Translations under genes and position numbers: made by a program
Source: an uncultured Bacilli bacterium
GTDB lineage: Bacteria > Bacillota_I > Bacilli_A > RF39 > UBA660
Length of the DNA: 55,406 nucleotides
Assembly: GCA_934167785.1 (NCBI GenBank)
Contig: CAKPLX010000002.1
Span: 1-55,406 of the forward strand
Reading direction: 5' to 3'
Part shown: positions 1 to 8,451 of the stretch, piece after piece
Numbering within the stretch: the first letter of the stretch is position 1
Layout of the letters: each line of letters opens with the position of its first letter
The notes under the pieces: model-generated
What the model saw: only the letters and a program-made list of their open reading frames with translations
What the model was told of the DNA's origin: nothing
Database searches by the model: none

Positions 1-641
1 TCTCCTGTTCCATAAACTGGAATCTTTTCATCTTTTAATGCCTTAGAAATCACTAAAGGAATTAATTTTTCAGGAAATTGATAAGGCCCGTAGTTATTGC
101 TACATCTACTAATCGTAACAGGAAGCCCATACGTCCTATGATAAGCCATCACAAGTAAATCCGCACTAGCTTTTGAACTAGAATAAGGACTAGAAGTATG
201 AAGTGGTGTATTTTCTGTAAACAATAAATCAGGTCGATCCAATGGTAAATCTCCATACACCTCATCTGTAGAAACCTGATGATACCTCTTAATTCCATAT
301 TTTCTACAAGCATCCATCAAAACACTTGTCCCAATAATATTGGTAGTTAAAAATATACTAGGATTTTTAATAGAATTATCAACATGACTCTCCGCAGCAA
401 AATTAATCACAACATCAAACTTTTCCTCTAAAAATAACTTATCAATAAATTCTCTATCCGTAATATCCCCATGAACAAAATGAAAATTATCATAAACTTC
501 CAAATCTTTAATATTATTATAATTTCCAGCATAAGTTAATGCATCTAAACAAACAAACTGATCATTTTTATATTTTTCTACCTCATAATGCATAAAATTG
601 CTACCAATAAAACCAGCCCCACCTGTTACTAAAAATTTCAT
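1..641 (-). CDS. rfbB: dTDP-glucose 4,6-dehydratase, partial (C-terminus off the left edge)
   Basis: Converts dTDP-glucose to dTDP-4-keto-6-deoxyglucose, the second step of dTDP-L-rhamnose synthesis. The 213 visible codons start MKFLVTGGAGFIGSNF, a GxxGxxG Rossmann motif for NAD. They contain the extended-SDR catalytic segments STDEVYG and YSSSK (the Y-x3-K pair), and SRCSNNYGPYQFPEK, typical of RmlB. The ATG overlaps the TGA of rfbD by four bases (ATGA), so it is the downstream, translationally coupled gene of the rhamnose operon. The reading frame runs open to base 1 and the C-terminal third is missing. Identification is secure from these motifs. Confidence 0.95.
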   Translation of the reverse strand, partial: MKFLVTGGAGFIGSNFMHYEVEKYKNDQFVCLDALTYAGNYNNIKDLEVYDNFHFVHGDITDREFIDKLFLEEKFDVVINFAAESHVDNSIKNPSIFLTTNIIGTSVLMDACRKYGIKRYHQVSTDEVYGDLPLDRPDLLFTENTPLHTSSPYSSSKASADLLVMAYHRTYGLPVTISRCSNNYGPYQFPEKLIPLVISKALKDEKIPVYGTG

Positions 642-1495
642 TTTATTCCTTCTTTCTTTAATTCACGAATATATCGTTTTACAGCATCTTGCCACTCTGG
701 TAATCTTTTCATATCAGCATAATCTAAACTCTCTTTACTAAGTTTAGAATTCATTGGCCTTTTTGCTACCGTTTTATAATCCTTTGTTAAGATTGGTCGA
801 ACCTTAACTTTTTTATGACTTTCTTTAAAAATAAACTCTGCAAATTCATACCAACTACAATATCCTTCATTAGTAGCGTGATATAGTCCCTTTACATTAC
901 TTAAAAACATATTCACTAAAAGATGTGCTAAATCTTTGGTATAAGTAGGACTACCAATTTGATCACAAACAACATTTAATTCTTTATGAGTATCAGCTAA
1001 ATTTAACATTGTCTTAATAAAATTCTTTCCATGAAGACCAAATACCCAAGAAATTCTAACAATAATATGATTATCATATTCCCTTACAAAATTCTCTCCT
1101 AAGTATTTTGTTTCTCCATAATAATTTATAGGATTAACTTTATCTTCTACCTGATAAATTCCATCTTTTGTACCATCAAAAACATAATCAGTACTAACAT
1201 AAATCACTTTAGCTCCAACTTCTCTTGCTACTTCCACTAAGTACTTTGTTCCTAAAACATTAACTTGATAGCACTTCTCTTTTTCATCTTCTGCCTTATC
1301 CACTGCCGTATATGCTGCACAATGGAAAATAACCGAAGGACGATACATTAATACCATCTTTTTAACAGCGTCTTCATCCGTAATATCTAATTCCATTCGT
1401 GTTGGTGCTAAAATATCTGTATAGCCTCTCTCTAATAATTCATTTTTTATATCATAGCCTAATTGACCATTAACACCTGTAATAAAAAATTTCAT
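638..1495 (-). CDS. rfbD: dTDP-4-dehydrorhamnose reductase
   Basis: Reduces dTDP-4-keto-L-rhamnose to dTDP-L-rhamnose with NAD(P)H, the last step of the pathway. At 285 aa it has normal family length. It begins MKFFITGVNGQLGYDI (GxxGxxG), has the STDYVFDG segment and YYGETKYLGE, which supplies the Y-x3-K catalytic pair. It lies 52 bp after rfbA and overlaps rfbB by 4 bp. The epimerase rfbC is not seen in the window and may lie past the left edge. Confidence 0.95.
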   Translation of the reverse strand: MKFFITGVNGQLGYDIKNELLERGYTDILAPTRMELDITDEDAVKKMVLMYRPSVIFHCAAYTAVDKAEDEKEKCYQVNVLGTKYLVEVAREVGAKVIYVSTDYVFDGTKDGIYQVEDKVNPINYYGETKYLGENFVREYDNHIIVRISWVFGLHGKNFIKTMLNLADTHKELNVVCDQIGSPTYTKDLAHLLVNMFLSNVKGLYHATNEGYCSWYEFAEFIFKESHKKVKVRPILTKDYKTVAKRPMNSKLSKESLDYADMKRLPEWQDAVKRYIRELKKEGIK

Positions 1496-1547
1496 CTAGT
1501 CGCTCCTTTTATTCTAAAACCCTAATTTATTAATTTAACTAAATATC

Positions 1548-2426
1548 TTACTTCCCTTTTTCTAGTACTTTTCTTAAATATTTTCCATATCTATTCTTCT
1601 TCATCAACTCAGCACTCTTCTCTAATTCTTCCTCTGATAACCAGCCTTTATAATAAGCAATTGCCTCAGGACAACAAATTACCTTATCCTTATTATTTTG
1701 AATCGAACGAATCATTGCTGTAGCATCAGCCATCGACTCTTCTGTACCAGTATCAAACCAAGTATACCCTTCATCTAAAAGACAAGCTTTTAAAATTCCT
1801 TCTTGTAAATACATATCATTTAAAGTAGTAATTTCTAATTCCCCTCTTTTTGAAGGTTTAACAAGAGAAGCTTTATCACTTACTCCCTTAGGATAAAAAT
1901 AAAGTCCCGTAATTGCCAAATCACTCTTAGGTTGAAGTGGCTTTTCTTCAACACTTAAAACATTTTTATCCGAATCAATCTCCATAATTCCAAATCTCTC
2001 TGGATCTTTCACATGAACTCCGAAGATTGTCGCATAACCAGCAATAGCATTTTCTGTAGCATTCATCAATACTTCTTCAAAACCACTACCATAGAAAATA
2101 TTATCACCTAAAACCATCGCACATGCATCATTTCCAATAAACTCACGACCTAATAAAAAGGCTTGAGCAAGTCCATCCGGAGAAGGTTGAATAGTATAAG
2201 TAATATTTACTCCTAAATGTTGCCCATCTCCTAATAATCTCTTAAAAGATGCTTGATCCTCCCTTGTTGTAATCAATAAAATATCTTTTATCCCAGCTTG
2301 CATTAAGGTCGATAAAGGATAATAAATCATTGGCTTATCATAAACATTTAATAACTGTTTAGAAGTTGCCCTCGTAATCGGATAAAGTCTTGTCCCAGAC
2401 CCTCCCGCTAAAATAATTCCTTTCAT
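1548..2426 (-). CDS. rfbA: glucose-1-phosphate thymidylyltransferase
   Basis: Makes dTDP-glucose from dTTP and glucose-1-phosphate, the entry step to dTDP-rhamnose. The 292-aa protein starts MKGIILAGGSGTRLYPIT, the nucleotidyltransferase signature GGxGTRLxPxT, and continues with SKQLLNVYDKPMIYYPL and GDNIFYG. VEEKPLQPKSDLA and the WFDTGT segment are typical of RmlA. Its start overlaps the stop of the upstream transferase by 4 bp (ATGA), so both are co-translated from the operon promoter near 3550. Confidence 0.96.
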   Translation of the reverse strand: MKGIILAGGSGTRLYPITRATSKQLLNVYDKPMIYYPLSTLMQAGIKDILLITTREDQASFKRLLGDGQHLGVNITYTIQPSPDGLAQAFLLGREFIGNDACAMVLGDNIFYGSGFEEVLMNATENAIAGYATIFGVHVKDPERFGIMEIDSDKNVLSVEEKPLQPKSDLAITGLYFYPKGVSDKASLVKPSKRGELEITTLNDMYLQEGILKACLLDEGYTWFDTGTEESMADATAMIRSIQNNKDKVICCPEAIAYYKGWLSEEELEKSAELMKKNRYGKYLRKVLEKGK

Positions 2427-3508
2427 TTTTCATTCCTCCTTAATTTTTTCTTATTCTTATTTTTATGTAAAAATGGAAGTTTCCCTTCTATTCTTTTATC
2501 ACTAATAATATCTGTTCTCACAACTAAAGTAATCACAATAATAAATAATAAACTATAAATAATTATTCCCGCATTGCTATCATCCATAACATAAATAATT
2601 GAAGCAATAGCAAACAAAATATCAAAAAAATAAATTACTAAAACCGCTTTTGTCACCGAAAAATTCAACTTTAACAATTGATGATGCAAATGACACTTAT
2701 CAGGCATCGCAATTGACTCATGCTTTAACATTCTTCTAATAATAGCAAATAAAGTATCCATAATAGGAATAGCTAACAAAAAGATTGGTACAATCAAAGA
2801 AGTAAAAGTTACATTTTTATAACCAAGTAACGAAATTACAGAAATAATATAACCTAAAAATAAACTTCCAGAATCTCCCATAAAAATACTAGCCGGATGA
2901 AAATTATGAACCAAAAATCCCAAAGTAGCACCAAGCATAACAAAAGTCAAAACAACATCCAATCCTGAACTCTTAAACATCACCGCAATAATTCCAATCA
3001 TCAAAAAATAAATCGCCGCAATTCCCCCAGCAAGGCCATCCAATCCATCGATAATATTAATACAATTCATAATTGCAACAATAAAAATAACTGTAATAAG
3101 AGAAGCAAAACCACCAAAATTAAAATATAGACCAAAGGCACTCATATCTTGTAAAACAATTCCCCCATAAAAAGGAATCACCATCGCCGCTGCAATCTGA
3201 CCAAGAATTTTATATCTCGCAGGAACAGGCTTAATATCATCAATCATTCCCGTTAAAACAATAATAAAACTCCCAATCAAAACAGCATTCATCTGAATAG
3301 ACTCTCTACCAAAAAGCATATAACCAAGTAAAAAACCAGCATAAATACCAAGTCCCCCTAATCTAGGAATAGGAACCTTATGAACTTTCCTAGCATTAGG
3401 AATATCTAATGCCCCAATATGAATCGCAATCCTCTTAACAACAGGAATAAAAATAACAACAAATAAAAATACAATAAATACCATCATAAATAGTCTTGAG
3501 TATTCCAT
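2423..3508 (-). CDS. MraY/WecA/TagO-family undecaprenyl-phosphate sugar-1-phosphate transferase
   Basis: An integral membrane enzyme, most likely adding GlcNAc-1-phosphate to undecaprenyl phosphate to start a wall polysaccharide or teichoic acid. The 361-aa sequence is about ten hydrophobic segments. Family motifs include PIPRLGGLGIYAGF, LTGMIDDIKPVPARYK (the DD pair), NCINIIDGLDGLAGG, MGDSGSLFLGY and CHLHHQLL (HLHH loop, typical of the WecA/TagO branch rather than MraY). As first gene before rfbA-rfbD-rfbB it suggests a rhamnose-containing surface polymer. The C-terminus is lysine-rich. TagO versus WecA cannot be settled here. Confidence 0.88.
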   Translation of the reverse strand: MEYSRLFMMVFIVFLFVVIFIPVVKRIAIHIGALDIPNARKVHKVPIPRLGGLGIYAGFLLGYMLFGRESIQMNAVLIGSFIIVLTGMIDDIKPVPARYKILGQIAAAMVIPFYGGIVLQDMSAFGLYFNFGGFASLITVIFIVAIMNCINIIDGLDGLAGGIAAIYFLMIGIIAVMFKSSGLDVVLTFVMLGATLGFLVHNFHPASIFMGDSGSLFLGYIISVISLLGYKNVTFTSLIVPIFLLAIPIMDTLFAIIRRMLKHESIAMPDKCHLHHQLLKLNFSVTKAVLVIYFFDILFAIASIIYVMDDSNAGIIIYSLLFIIVITLVVRTDIISDKRIEGKLPFLHKNKNKKKLRRNEK

Positions 3509-3525
3509 ACTACACCTCTATTTAA

Positions 3526-3554
3526 AGTTTAGCACATCTAACTACACTTGACAA
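3526..3554 (-). promoter_or_regulatory. Sigma-A-type promoter of the surface-sugar operon
   Basis: Read on the minus strand: TTGTCA (3549-3554), a 17-bp spacer, then TAAACT (3526-3531) preceded by TG at the extended -10 position. It lies just upstream of the transferase start at 3508 and is the only good promoter seen in this gap. Confidence 0.6.
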
Positions 3555-3594
3555 CCTACTTAACAAATACTTTACAAAAAAACATTTTTATCTA

Positions 3595-3636
3595 GAAAAA
3601 AATACTAATAAAGATTATCTCTCTATCAGTATTCTA
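3595..3636 (-). terminator. Terminator after recO
   Basis: On the minus strand AGAATACT, a ~24-nt loop and AGTATTTTTTT form an 8-bp stem (one G-U) running into a T tract, directly after the recO stop. The stem belongs to a recurring sequence family (see 11226, 15125 and 53564). Confidence 0.6.
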
Positions 3637-3639
3637 AAA

Positions 3640-4377
3640 TCAATTATTCAAACAAGAAAACTTCTTCAAAAACTCTCGACTCTTCAAATAAATTCCACTA
3701 TATCTATCATAATAATCATCAATAAAAGAACTAATCTCCCTCTTAACCTCCTCAGAAAGAGAAATTCTAGAAATTTTACTCAAATCAACTAAATATAACA
3801 TTCGAATCAATCTGACCGTCTTTAAAGAATAAATTACTTCCCCCTTCGCACAATCACCACAAAGATATCCCCCTTTATAACTAGAAACAGTAATAATATT
3901 ATCCACTCTTCCGCAACTAACACAGCAATCCAATTCCGGTTTAATCCCTAATTCAGATAAAAATTTAAGCTCTAAAATATCAGAAATAACCTCCGCATCA
4001 TATCCCTCATCTATTTTTTTTAATCCTAAAACTAACAAAGAATAAACTTCTTTATTTTTTTCATGTCGAACAATTTGACTAGAAAGTTCCAATAAAAGTA
4101 AAGCATAACTTTGTTTCAAAAGATCTAAACGAGTATTTTTAAAAAAATCAATAATATCTACCTCAGTTAAAAGCGGCATTCCCGTTCCATATTGTCTTAA
4201 ATAAAAATCACCTAAAGTAAGAAGATCAGTCCCTATTCTAATTTTACTCTTTATCCCCTTACATCCTTTCGCTAAAACACCAATAATTTCTCCTTCATCT
4301 GTCAAAATATTGATAATTTTACTACTTTCCTTATAATCAACCCCACTAACGATAATTCCGGTTACTTTCTTGATCAT
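3640..4377 (-). CDS. recO: DNA repair protein RecO
   Basis: RecO binds SSB-coated single-stranded DNA and helps load RecA in RecF-pathway repair. The 245-aa form has the N-terminal OB fold (MIKKVTGIIVSGVDYKESS) and the four-cysteine zinc site CCVSCG...CGDC in the C-terminal half. A start six codons upstream (4395) is possible, but ATG 4377 has a GGGGAAG ribosome site eight bases before it and matches the usual RecO N-terminus, so it is preferred. It overlaps yqzL and follows era, the standard Bacilli order. A terminator follows. Confidence 0.92.
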   Translation of the reverse strand: MIKKVTGIIVSGVDYKESSKIINILTDEGEIIGVLAKGCKGIKSKIRIGTDLLTLGDFYLRQYGTGMPLLTEVDIIDFFKNTRLDLLKQSYALLLLELSSQIVRHEKNKEVYSLLVLGLKKIDEGYDAEVISDILELKFLSELGIKPELDCCVSCGRVDNIITVSSYKGGYLCGDCAKGEVIYSLKTVRLIRMLYLVDLSKISRISLSEEVKREISSFIDDYYDRYSGIYLKSREFLKKFSCLNN

Positions 4378-4471
4378 GATTACAACTTCCCCCATTATAC
4401 GTTTTATATTTCAAATAATATTCAATTTTTCCAGTCATCTTAAATAAATTCCATAAATCTTCTCTATTCAT
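4346..4471 (-). CDS. yqzL: YqzL-like small protein
   Basis: A 41-aa ORF (MNREDLWNLFKMTGKIEYYL...) whose first ~22 residues match the shape of Bacillus YqzL, a short protein of unknown role (W-x-L/V-F-x3-G-x-I-x-x-Y-L). It has a GGTGA ribosome site six bases before its ATG and sits between era and recO, the position yqzL holds in Bacillus. It ends at TAG (4346-4348), so its last 32 bases overlap the start of recO in another frame, suggesting translational coupling. The tail after residue 23 is not recognisable and may only reflect the overlap. Confidence 0.7.
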   Translation of the reverse strand: MNREDLWNLFKMTGKIEYYLKYKTYNGGSCNHDQESNRNYR

Positions 4472-4517
4472 AAATATCACCATTACCATCTTGTACAAAA
4501 TAGATAAAATTTATACA

Positions 4518-5408
4518 TCAATCTTCTGAAAGATCTTCATAGCCAAGTTGATACAAAAAACTATCCTTATCTCGCCAATTAGGAACAACCTTAACTTGTA
4601 AATCTAAATATACTTTTTTAGAAAGAAGTTCTTCAATATCACGCCTTGCTTCCGTACCAATTTTTTTAATCATACTCCCCTGTTTTCCAATCAAAATTTT
4701 TTTCAAATTTTCTCGATCAACAATCAAACTAGCAATCACACAAATACTATTTTCATCTTCACTAATCTCTTCCGTAATACAAGTAACAGAATGAGGAACT
4801 TCTTCTTTCGTATGATATAAAACTTTCTCACGAATCAACTCTGAAACAGAAAACTTCTCACTCACATTAGTAAATGTTTCATCATCATAATAAGCAATAT
4901 CATCACTTAAATACTGACTAACTGTTTTAATCAAATCATCCAAATTCTTTTTTTTATAAGCAGAAACAGGAATAATTTCCCGAAAAGGATATAAATCTTT
5001 ATATTCTTTTATCTTAGGTAATAATTCTGGATAAGTAATCTTATCCATCTTATTTAAAACTAAAATAACAGGAACATCATTTTCCTTTAATTTTTCTAAA
5101 ATAAACTTATCCCCCGTTCCAAGAGGTTCTGTAACATCAACCAAAAATAAAATCACATCCACATCACTTAAATTATAATAAGCCTGTTTATTTAAAACTC
5201 TCCCCAATTTATTATGAGGTTTATGAATTCCCGGCGTATCAACAAAAATAATTTGTAGATCATCCCCATGATAAATTCCTTGAATCATATTCCTAGTCGT
5301 TTGTGCCGTACTGGAAGTAATGGCAATCTTCTTTCCAATAATAGCGTTAAGAAGCGTACTTTTCCCAACATTAGGTCGTCCTACAATACTAACAAAACCA
5401 CTACGCAT
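4518..5408 (-). CDS. era: GTPase Era (16S rRNA / 30S maturation)
   Basis: An essential GTPase that binds the 3' end of 16S rRNA and acts in 30S assembly. The 296-aa protein has G1 GRPNVGKST, switch motif TTRN, G3 DTPG (VDTPGIHKP), G4 NKMD and G5 SAY. A C-terminal KH domain follows with the GKQGSMIKKIG loop. Normal length. The start codon shares one base with the stop of cdd (TAATG), so cdd and era are coupled. Confidence 0.97.
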   Translation of the reverse strand: MRSGFVSIVGRPNVGKSTLLNAIIGKKIAITSSTAQTTRNMIQGIYHGDDLQIIFVDTPGIHKPHNKLGRVLNKQAYYNLSDVDVILFLVDVTEPLGTGDKFILEKLKENDVPVILVLNKMDKITYPELLPKIKEYKDLYPFREIIPVSAYKKKNLDDLIKTVSQYLSDDIAYYDDETFTNVSEKFSVSELIREKVLYHTKEEVPHSVTCITEEISEDENSICVIASLIVDRENLKKILIGKQGSMIKKIGTEARRDIEELLSKKVYLDLQVKVVPNWRDKDSFLYQLGYEDLSED

Positions 5409-5806
5409 TATACTTCTTCCTTCATACTATCATCCCCAAAAGGATAAGGACATAACTCTTCAATTGTATGCATAACCACTCTACTGTCACTAAAGGTATG
5501 AGAAAACACCTTAACATCCTTATCACATAAATCACTTAAAGCATGTCTACAAATAAAACATGGAAAACAATCATTTTCAGTTGTACTCATCACATGAATT
5601 TCCTTCACATCCCCCTTCGTATACCCTCTAGTAATAGCACTATATAAAGCGTTCCTTTCTGCACAAATTCCACTAGCTGGAGAAGACGTTTCAACATTGA
5701 CACCACAAAACTCCTCTCCATCCTTCATCACAATAACCGCCGCTACTGGATAATGATAATATTTACTATATGAATTTTTTAATAAACTTTGTAATTTTTC
5801 TTTCAT
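5408..5806 (-). CDS. cdd: Cytidine deaminase
   Basis: Deaminates (deoxy)cytidine to (deoxy)uridine for pyrimidine salvage. The 132-aa sequence carries the zinc-site motifs VNVETSSPASGICAERNAL (C-A-E) and PCFICRHAL (PCxxC), as in the small homotetrameric Bacillus-type enzyme. In most Bacilli cdd directly follows dgkA; here a helicase block of about 5.4 kb lies between them. It starts the cdd-era-yqzL-recO unit, which must have a promoter within the ~60 bp upstream or be reached by read-through from the helicases. Confidence 0.95.
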   Translation of the reverse strand: MKEKLQSLLKNSYSKYYHYPVAAVIVMKDGEEFCGVNVETSSPASGICAERNALYSAITRGYTKGDVKEIHVMSTTENDCFPCFICRHALSDLCDKDVKVFSHTFSDSRVVMHTIEELCPYPFGDDSMKEEV

Positions 5807-5832
5807 CTTTTTCTTCCCTCTTTCTATATGAT

Positions 5833-5853
5833 TAAAATACTTAAAAGTACTTT
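5833..5853 (-). terminator. Short hairpin after the first HA helicase
   Basis: The minus strand reads AAAGTACTT then AAGTATTTT, a near-perfect inverted repeat (one G-U) with a very small loop, about 20 bases past the helicase stop at 5870. It could separate the helicase block from cdd-era. The T tract is short. Confidence 0.4.
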
Positions 5854-5869
5854 ATCCAAATTTTAAAAT

Positions 5870-8398
5870 TTATCTAGATCTATGGTTTAATTCATCCATA
5901 AATTGTTCATTAATTTTTTCAATATCTCTTTTATCATCAAAGTTTGTATAATGAATATGATTCAATAAACTCTTTGTTCGATTCAATAATTCAATTTGTT
6001 TTTTCTTTGTATTCTTTTCTACTATTTCTTCACTTTGTAACTTATTATCTACCTTTTCACACATCCAATTCATCCCAATATTCTCTAACAAAGCAATATA
6101 TTCCTCAGACATTTCTTTTTTTTGATAAGCTTGTCTTTGATTGTGTATCCAACTCCCCAAACGAATTTGACCATCACTATCATATTCAAATCCATTATTT
6201 GTTTTAAATCTATGGGGAACATCTAAATTTCCATGATGTTCATAATAAAGACAAGCATATTCATACATCTCTTTCCAGCTTAAGGCATTCTTTTTATTTT
6301 CAAAACGAAAGTTTAGTTTTAAGAGCAATTGGCCTCGTTCACTCGCTGGAGACACACTATTCCTTTGAGTAAATATCCAAGCCCCCAAATTAATTTGACC
6401 ATCACTATCATATTCAAATCCATTATTTGTTTTAAATCTATGAGAAACATCTAAATTTCCATGATGTTCATAATAAAGACAAGCATATTCATACATCTCC
6501 TCCCAACTTAAGGTACTTCTTTTATTTTCAAAACGAAATTTTAATTTTAATAATAACTGTCCTCGTTCACTCATCGGAGATACATTTTTTCTTTGATTGT
6601 GTATCCAACTCCCCAAACGAATTTGACCATCACTATCATATTCAAATCCATTATTTGTTTTAAATCTATAAGGAACATCTAAATTTCCATGATGTTCATA
6701 ATAAAGACAAGCATATTCATACATTTCTTCCCAACTTAATCTATTTCTTATCTTTTCAAAACGCATCCCTATTTGAGAAAGTAATTGTCCTCGTTCACTT
6801 TCTAATAAAGTATTCTGTCTCTGATTAAATAACCAATGTCCTAAGTTTATTTTTCCCGCCTCATCATATTCAAATCCATTACGCGTTTTAAACTTTTGGG
6901 AAACCTCTAAATTTCCATGATGTTCATAATAAATACAAGCATATTCATACATTCTATTCCAAGAACTATTCAATCTATTTTTTAATTCCATTAAACTAGA
7001 AAATAAATCAATATTTTCCACTTCTATATCAAATGATGCATTAATTATTTTTTTTCTTTGATAAGTATTATTTTTTCTTCTTGTATCTTCCTTTAATCTA
7101 TTTCTTAAATTATCTTCCAATTCTTTAATAAATTCATAATTACAAGTTAAATCAATAATAATTGGCGCAAGTAATTTTTCAATTAATTCTTCCTTAGAAG
7201 CATTTTCTTCTACTAAAATATCTCTATCATGACACATCTGAATTATCTCTTCTAAAGAATATTTTTCTAGTTCTTCATATTTTTTAGTGGTATCTCCTCT
7301 TACCGCCAAGCATCTACCTAAATGTTCAAAATAAACAATATCAGAATTTGTCATTCTCCCCTCAATAACGCCATCTACATTTGGTGCATGAACCCCTTCA
7401 TTATATTGGTTAATCGCAAACATAATACGAAGTTTATTTGAACAATCTTGTCCATCTAATGTTTTATCATGATAAAAAGCATCTCGATTATTCTTTCCTA
7501 ATTCACCCATTTCAGAAGTTGTAGTATAAAAAACAACATCTTCTTCTTGAAATTTTGGTTTCAAATCACTCAATATTTTTTCTTTTATTGTTTCAATATC
7601 ATTTATTCCTTCTTCTGATTTAACAGGACAAAAATAATAATACTTTCCATTAGGTTTTAAATTCTTTTTTAACAAATCTGCAACAGTTGGAGCCTCATGA
7701 ATTTTTCTTTTTAAATCATCTAAAATAAGTTGATATTTTCGATATTCTCCCAAAGTCAAACTAATACTATCTAAATTTCTTTGAATTTTCTCTAAGTCAG
7801 AATTAAAATTAACATATGCACTTTTATAAATAGGTTTAGGTAATACTCCATCAAGAATTGCATCACATAAATCATAGCGACTAACTATTGAATCAGAAAA
7901 TATTTCATCTCCACCGGCCAAAGCCATATCTCTCTCATAAGAAGTCCCCCGATTAACTACAGTATAAGCAGTTGTTCCAAAAACTTTTATCTCGGGATGA
8001 GTTTCAATAATAGAAGAAATTCTATTCTCCCATACTGGACCATTCAAATGATGAAATTCATCCACAATCAAAAGATCACATTCTAAATTTTTTATCTCAT
8101 CAAAACTCATATTAATAAAACTTTGAAAGGTTCGAAAATCAACATGCGAAAAATTATTCATATCAACATTAGGATTTTCATCTATTATTTCTTGTAAATG
8201 TTCAATAATAGATAAACTAGGAACAACACAAATTACTTTTTTATCTGAATTATCTAAAATAAGTTGCAAATTAATAAAACTTTTTCCTGTTCCTGTTGCC
8301 CGAACTTCACTGACAATTTTTTTTCCTTCTTGAAATGCTTTTTTAGCCTCATTATATCCTTCCAAATTATGAGGATATAAATTCAAAGGATTATTCAT
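5870..8398 (-). CDS. DEAD/DEAH-type superfamily 2 helicase with four HA repeats (copy 1)
   Basis: An 842-aa superfamily 2 ATPase. Visible motifs: Walker A ATGTGKS (34-40), DEFH box with an extra H (113-116), FGTTAYT motif III (140-146), motif V region FAINQYNEGVHAPN (~328-340) and motif VI EHLGRCLAVRG (~358-368). Residues 479-782 are four tandem ~76-aa helicase-associated (HA) repeats of the form W-x-x-MYEYAC-x-YYEHHGNL...LG-x-W. A charged C-terminal helix of about 60 residues follows. DNA or RNA unwinding is inferred from the family; the substrate is unknown. It is a tandem paralogue of the gene at 8452, co-linear through the helicase core and nearly identical at the C-terminus. The block interrupts the conserved dgkA-cdd order. 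Confidence 0.85.
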   Translation of the reverse strand: MNNPLNLYPHNLEGYNEAKKAFQEGKKIVSEVRATGTGKSFINLQLILDNSDKKVICVVPSLSIIEHLQEIIDENPNVDMNNFSHVDFRTFQSFINMSFDEIKNLECDLLIVDEFHHLNGPVWENRISSIIETHPEIKVFGTTAYTVVNRGTSYERDMALAGGDEIFSDSIVSRYDLCDAILDGVLPKPIYKSAYVNFNSDLEKIQRNLDSISLTLGEYRKYQLILDDLKRKIHEAPTVADLLKKNLKPNGKYYYFCPVKSEEGINDIETIKEKILSDLKPKFQEEDVVFYTTTSEMGELGKNNRDAFYHDKTLDGQDCSNKLRIMFAINQYNEGVHAPNVDGVIEGRMTNSDIVYFEHLGRCLAVRGDTTKKYEELEKYSLEEIIQMCHDRDILVEENASKEELIEKLLAPIIIDLTCNYEFIKELEDNLRNRLKEDTRRKNNTYQRKKIINASFDIEVENIDLFSSLMELKNRLNSSWNRMYEYACIYYEHHGNLEVSQKFKTRNGFEYDEAGKINLGHWLFNQRQNTLLESERGQLLSQIGMRFEKIRNRLSWEEMYEYACLYYEHHGNLDVPYRFKTNNGFEYDSDGQIRLGSWIHNQRKNVSPMSERGQLLLKLKFRFENKRSTLSWEEMYEYACLYYEHHGNLDVSHRFKTNNGFEYDSDGQINLGAWIFTQRNSVSPASERGQLLLKLNFRFENKKNALSWKEMYEYACLYYEHHGNLDVPHRFKTNNGFEYDSDGQIRLGSWIHNQRQAYQKKEMSEEYIALLENIGMNWMCEKVDNKLQSEEIVEKNTKKKQIELLNRTKSLLNHIHYTNFDDKRDIEKINEQFMDELNHRSR
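6053..6964 (-). repeat. Four tandem 228-bp repeats encoding HA domains (copy 1)
   Basis: Codons 479, 555, 631 and 707 each begin a 76-codon unit. Units 2 to 4 are almost identical in protein and largely identical in DNA; the minus-strand coding for YEHHGNLDV and NNGFEYDSDG recurs with only a few changes. Such long in-frame direct repeats suggest recent duplication and possible copy-number change by recombination. Confidence 0.85.
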
Positions 8399-8451
8399 CT
8401 ATTTTCCCCCACTTCTATCTCAATAAAATAATTTCTTAAATCAAATAAATT

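Noticed and set aside
6053..6964. Regular direct repeats that resemble a CRISPR or minisatellite array
   Set aside because: They are 228 bp long, multiples of three and fully in frame, and encode HA domains.
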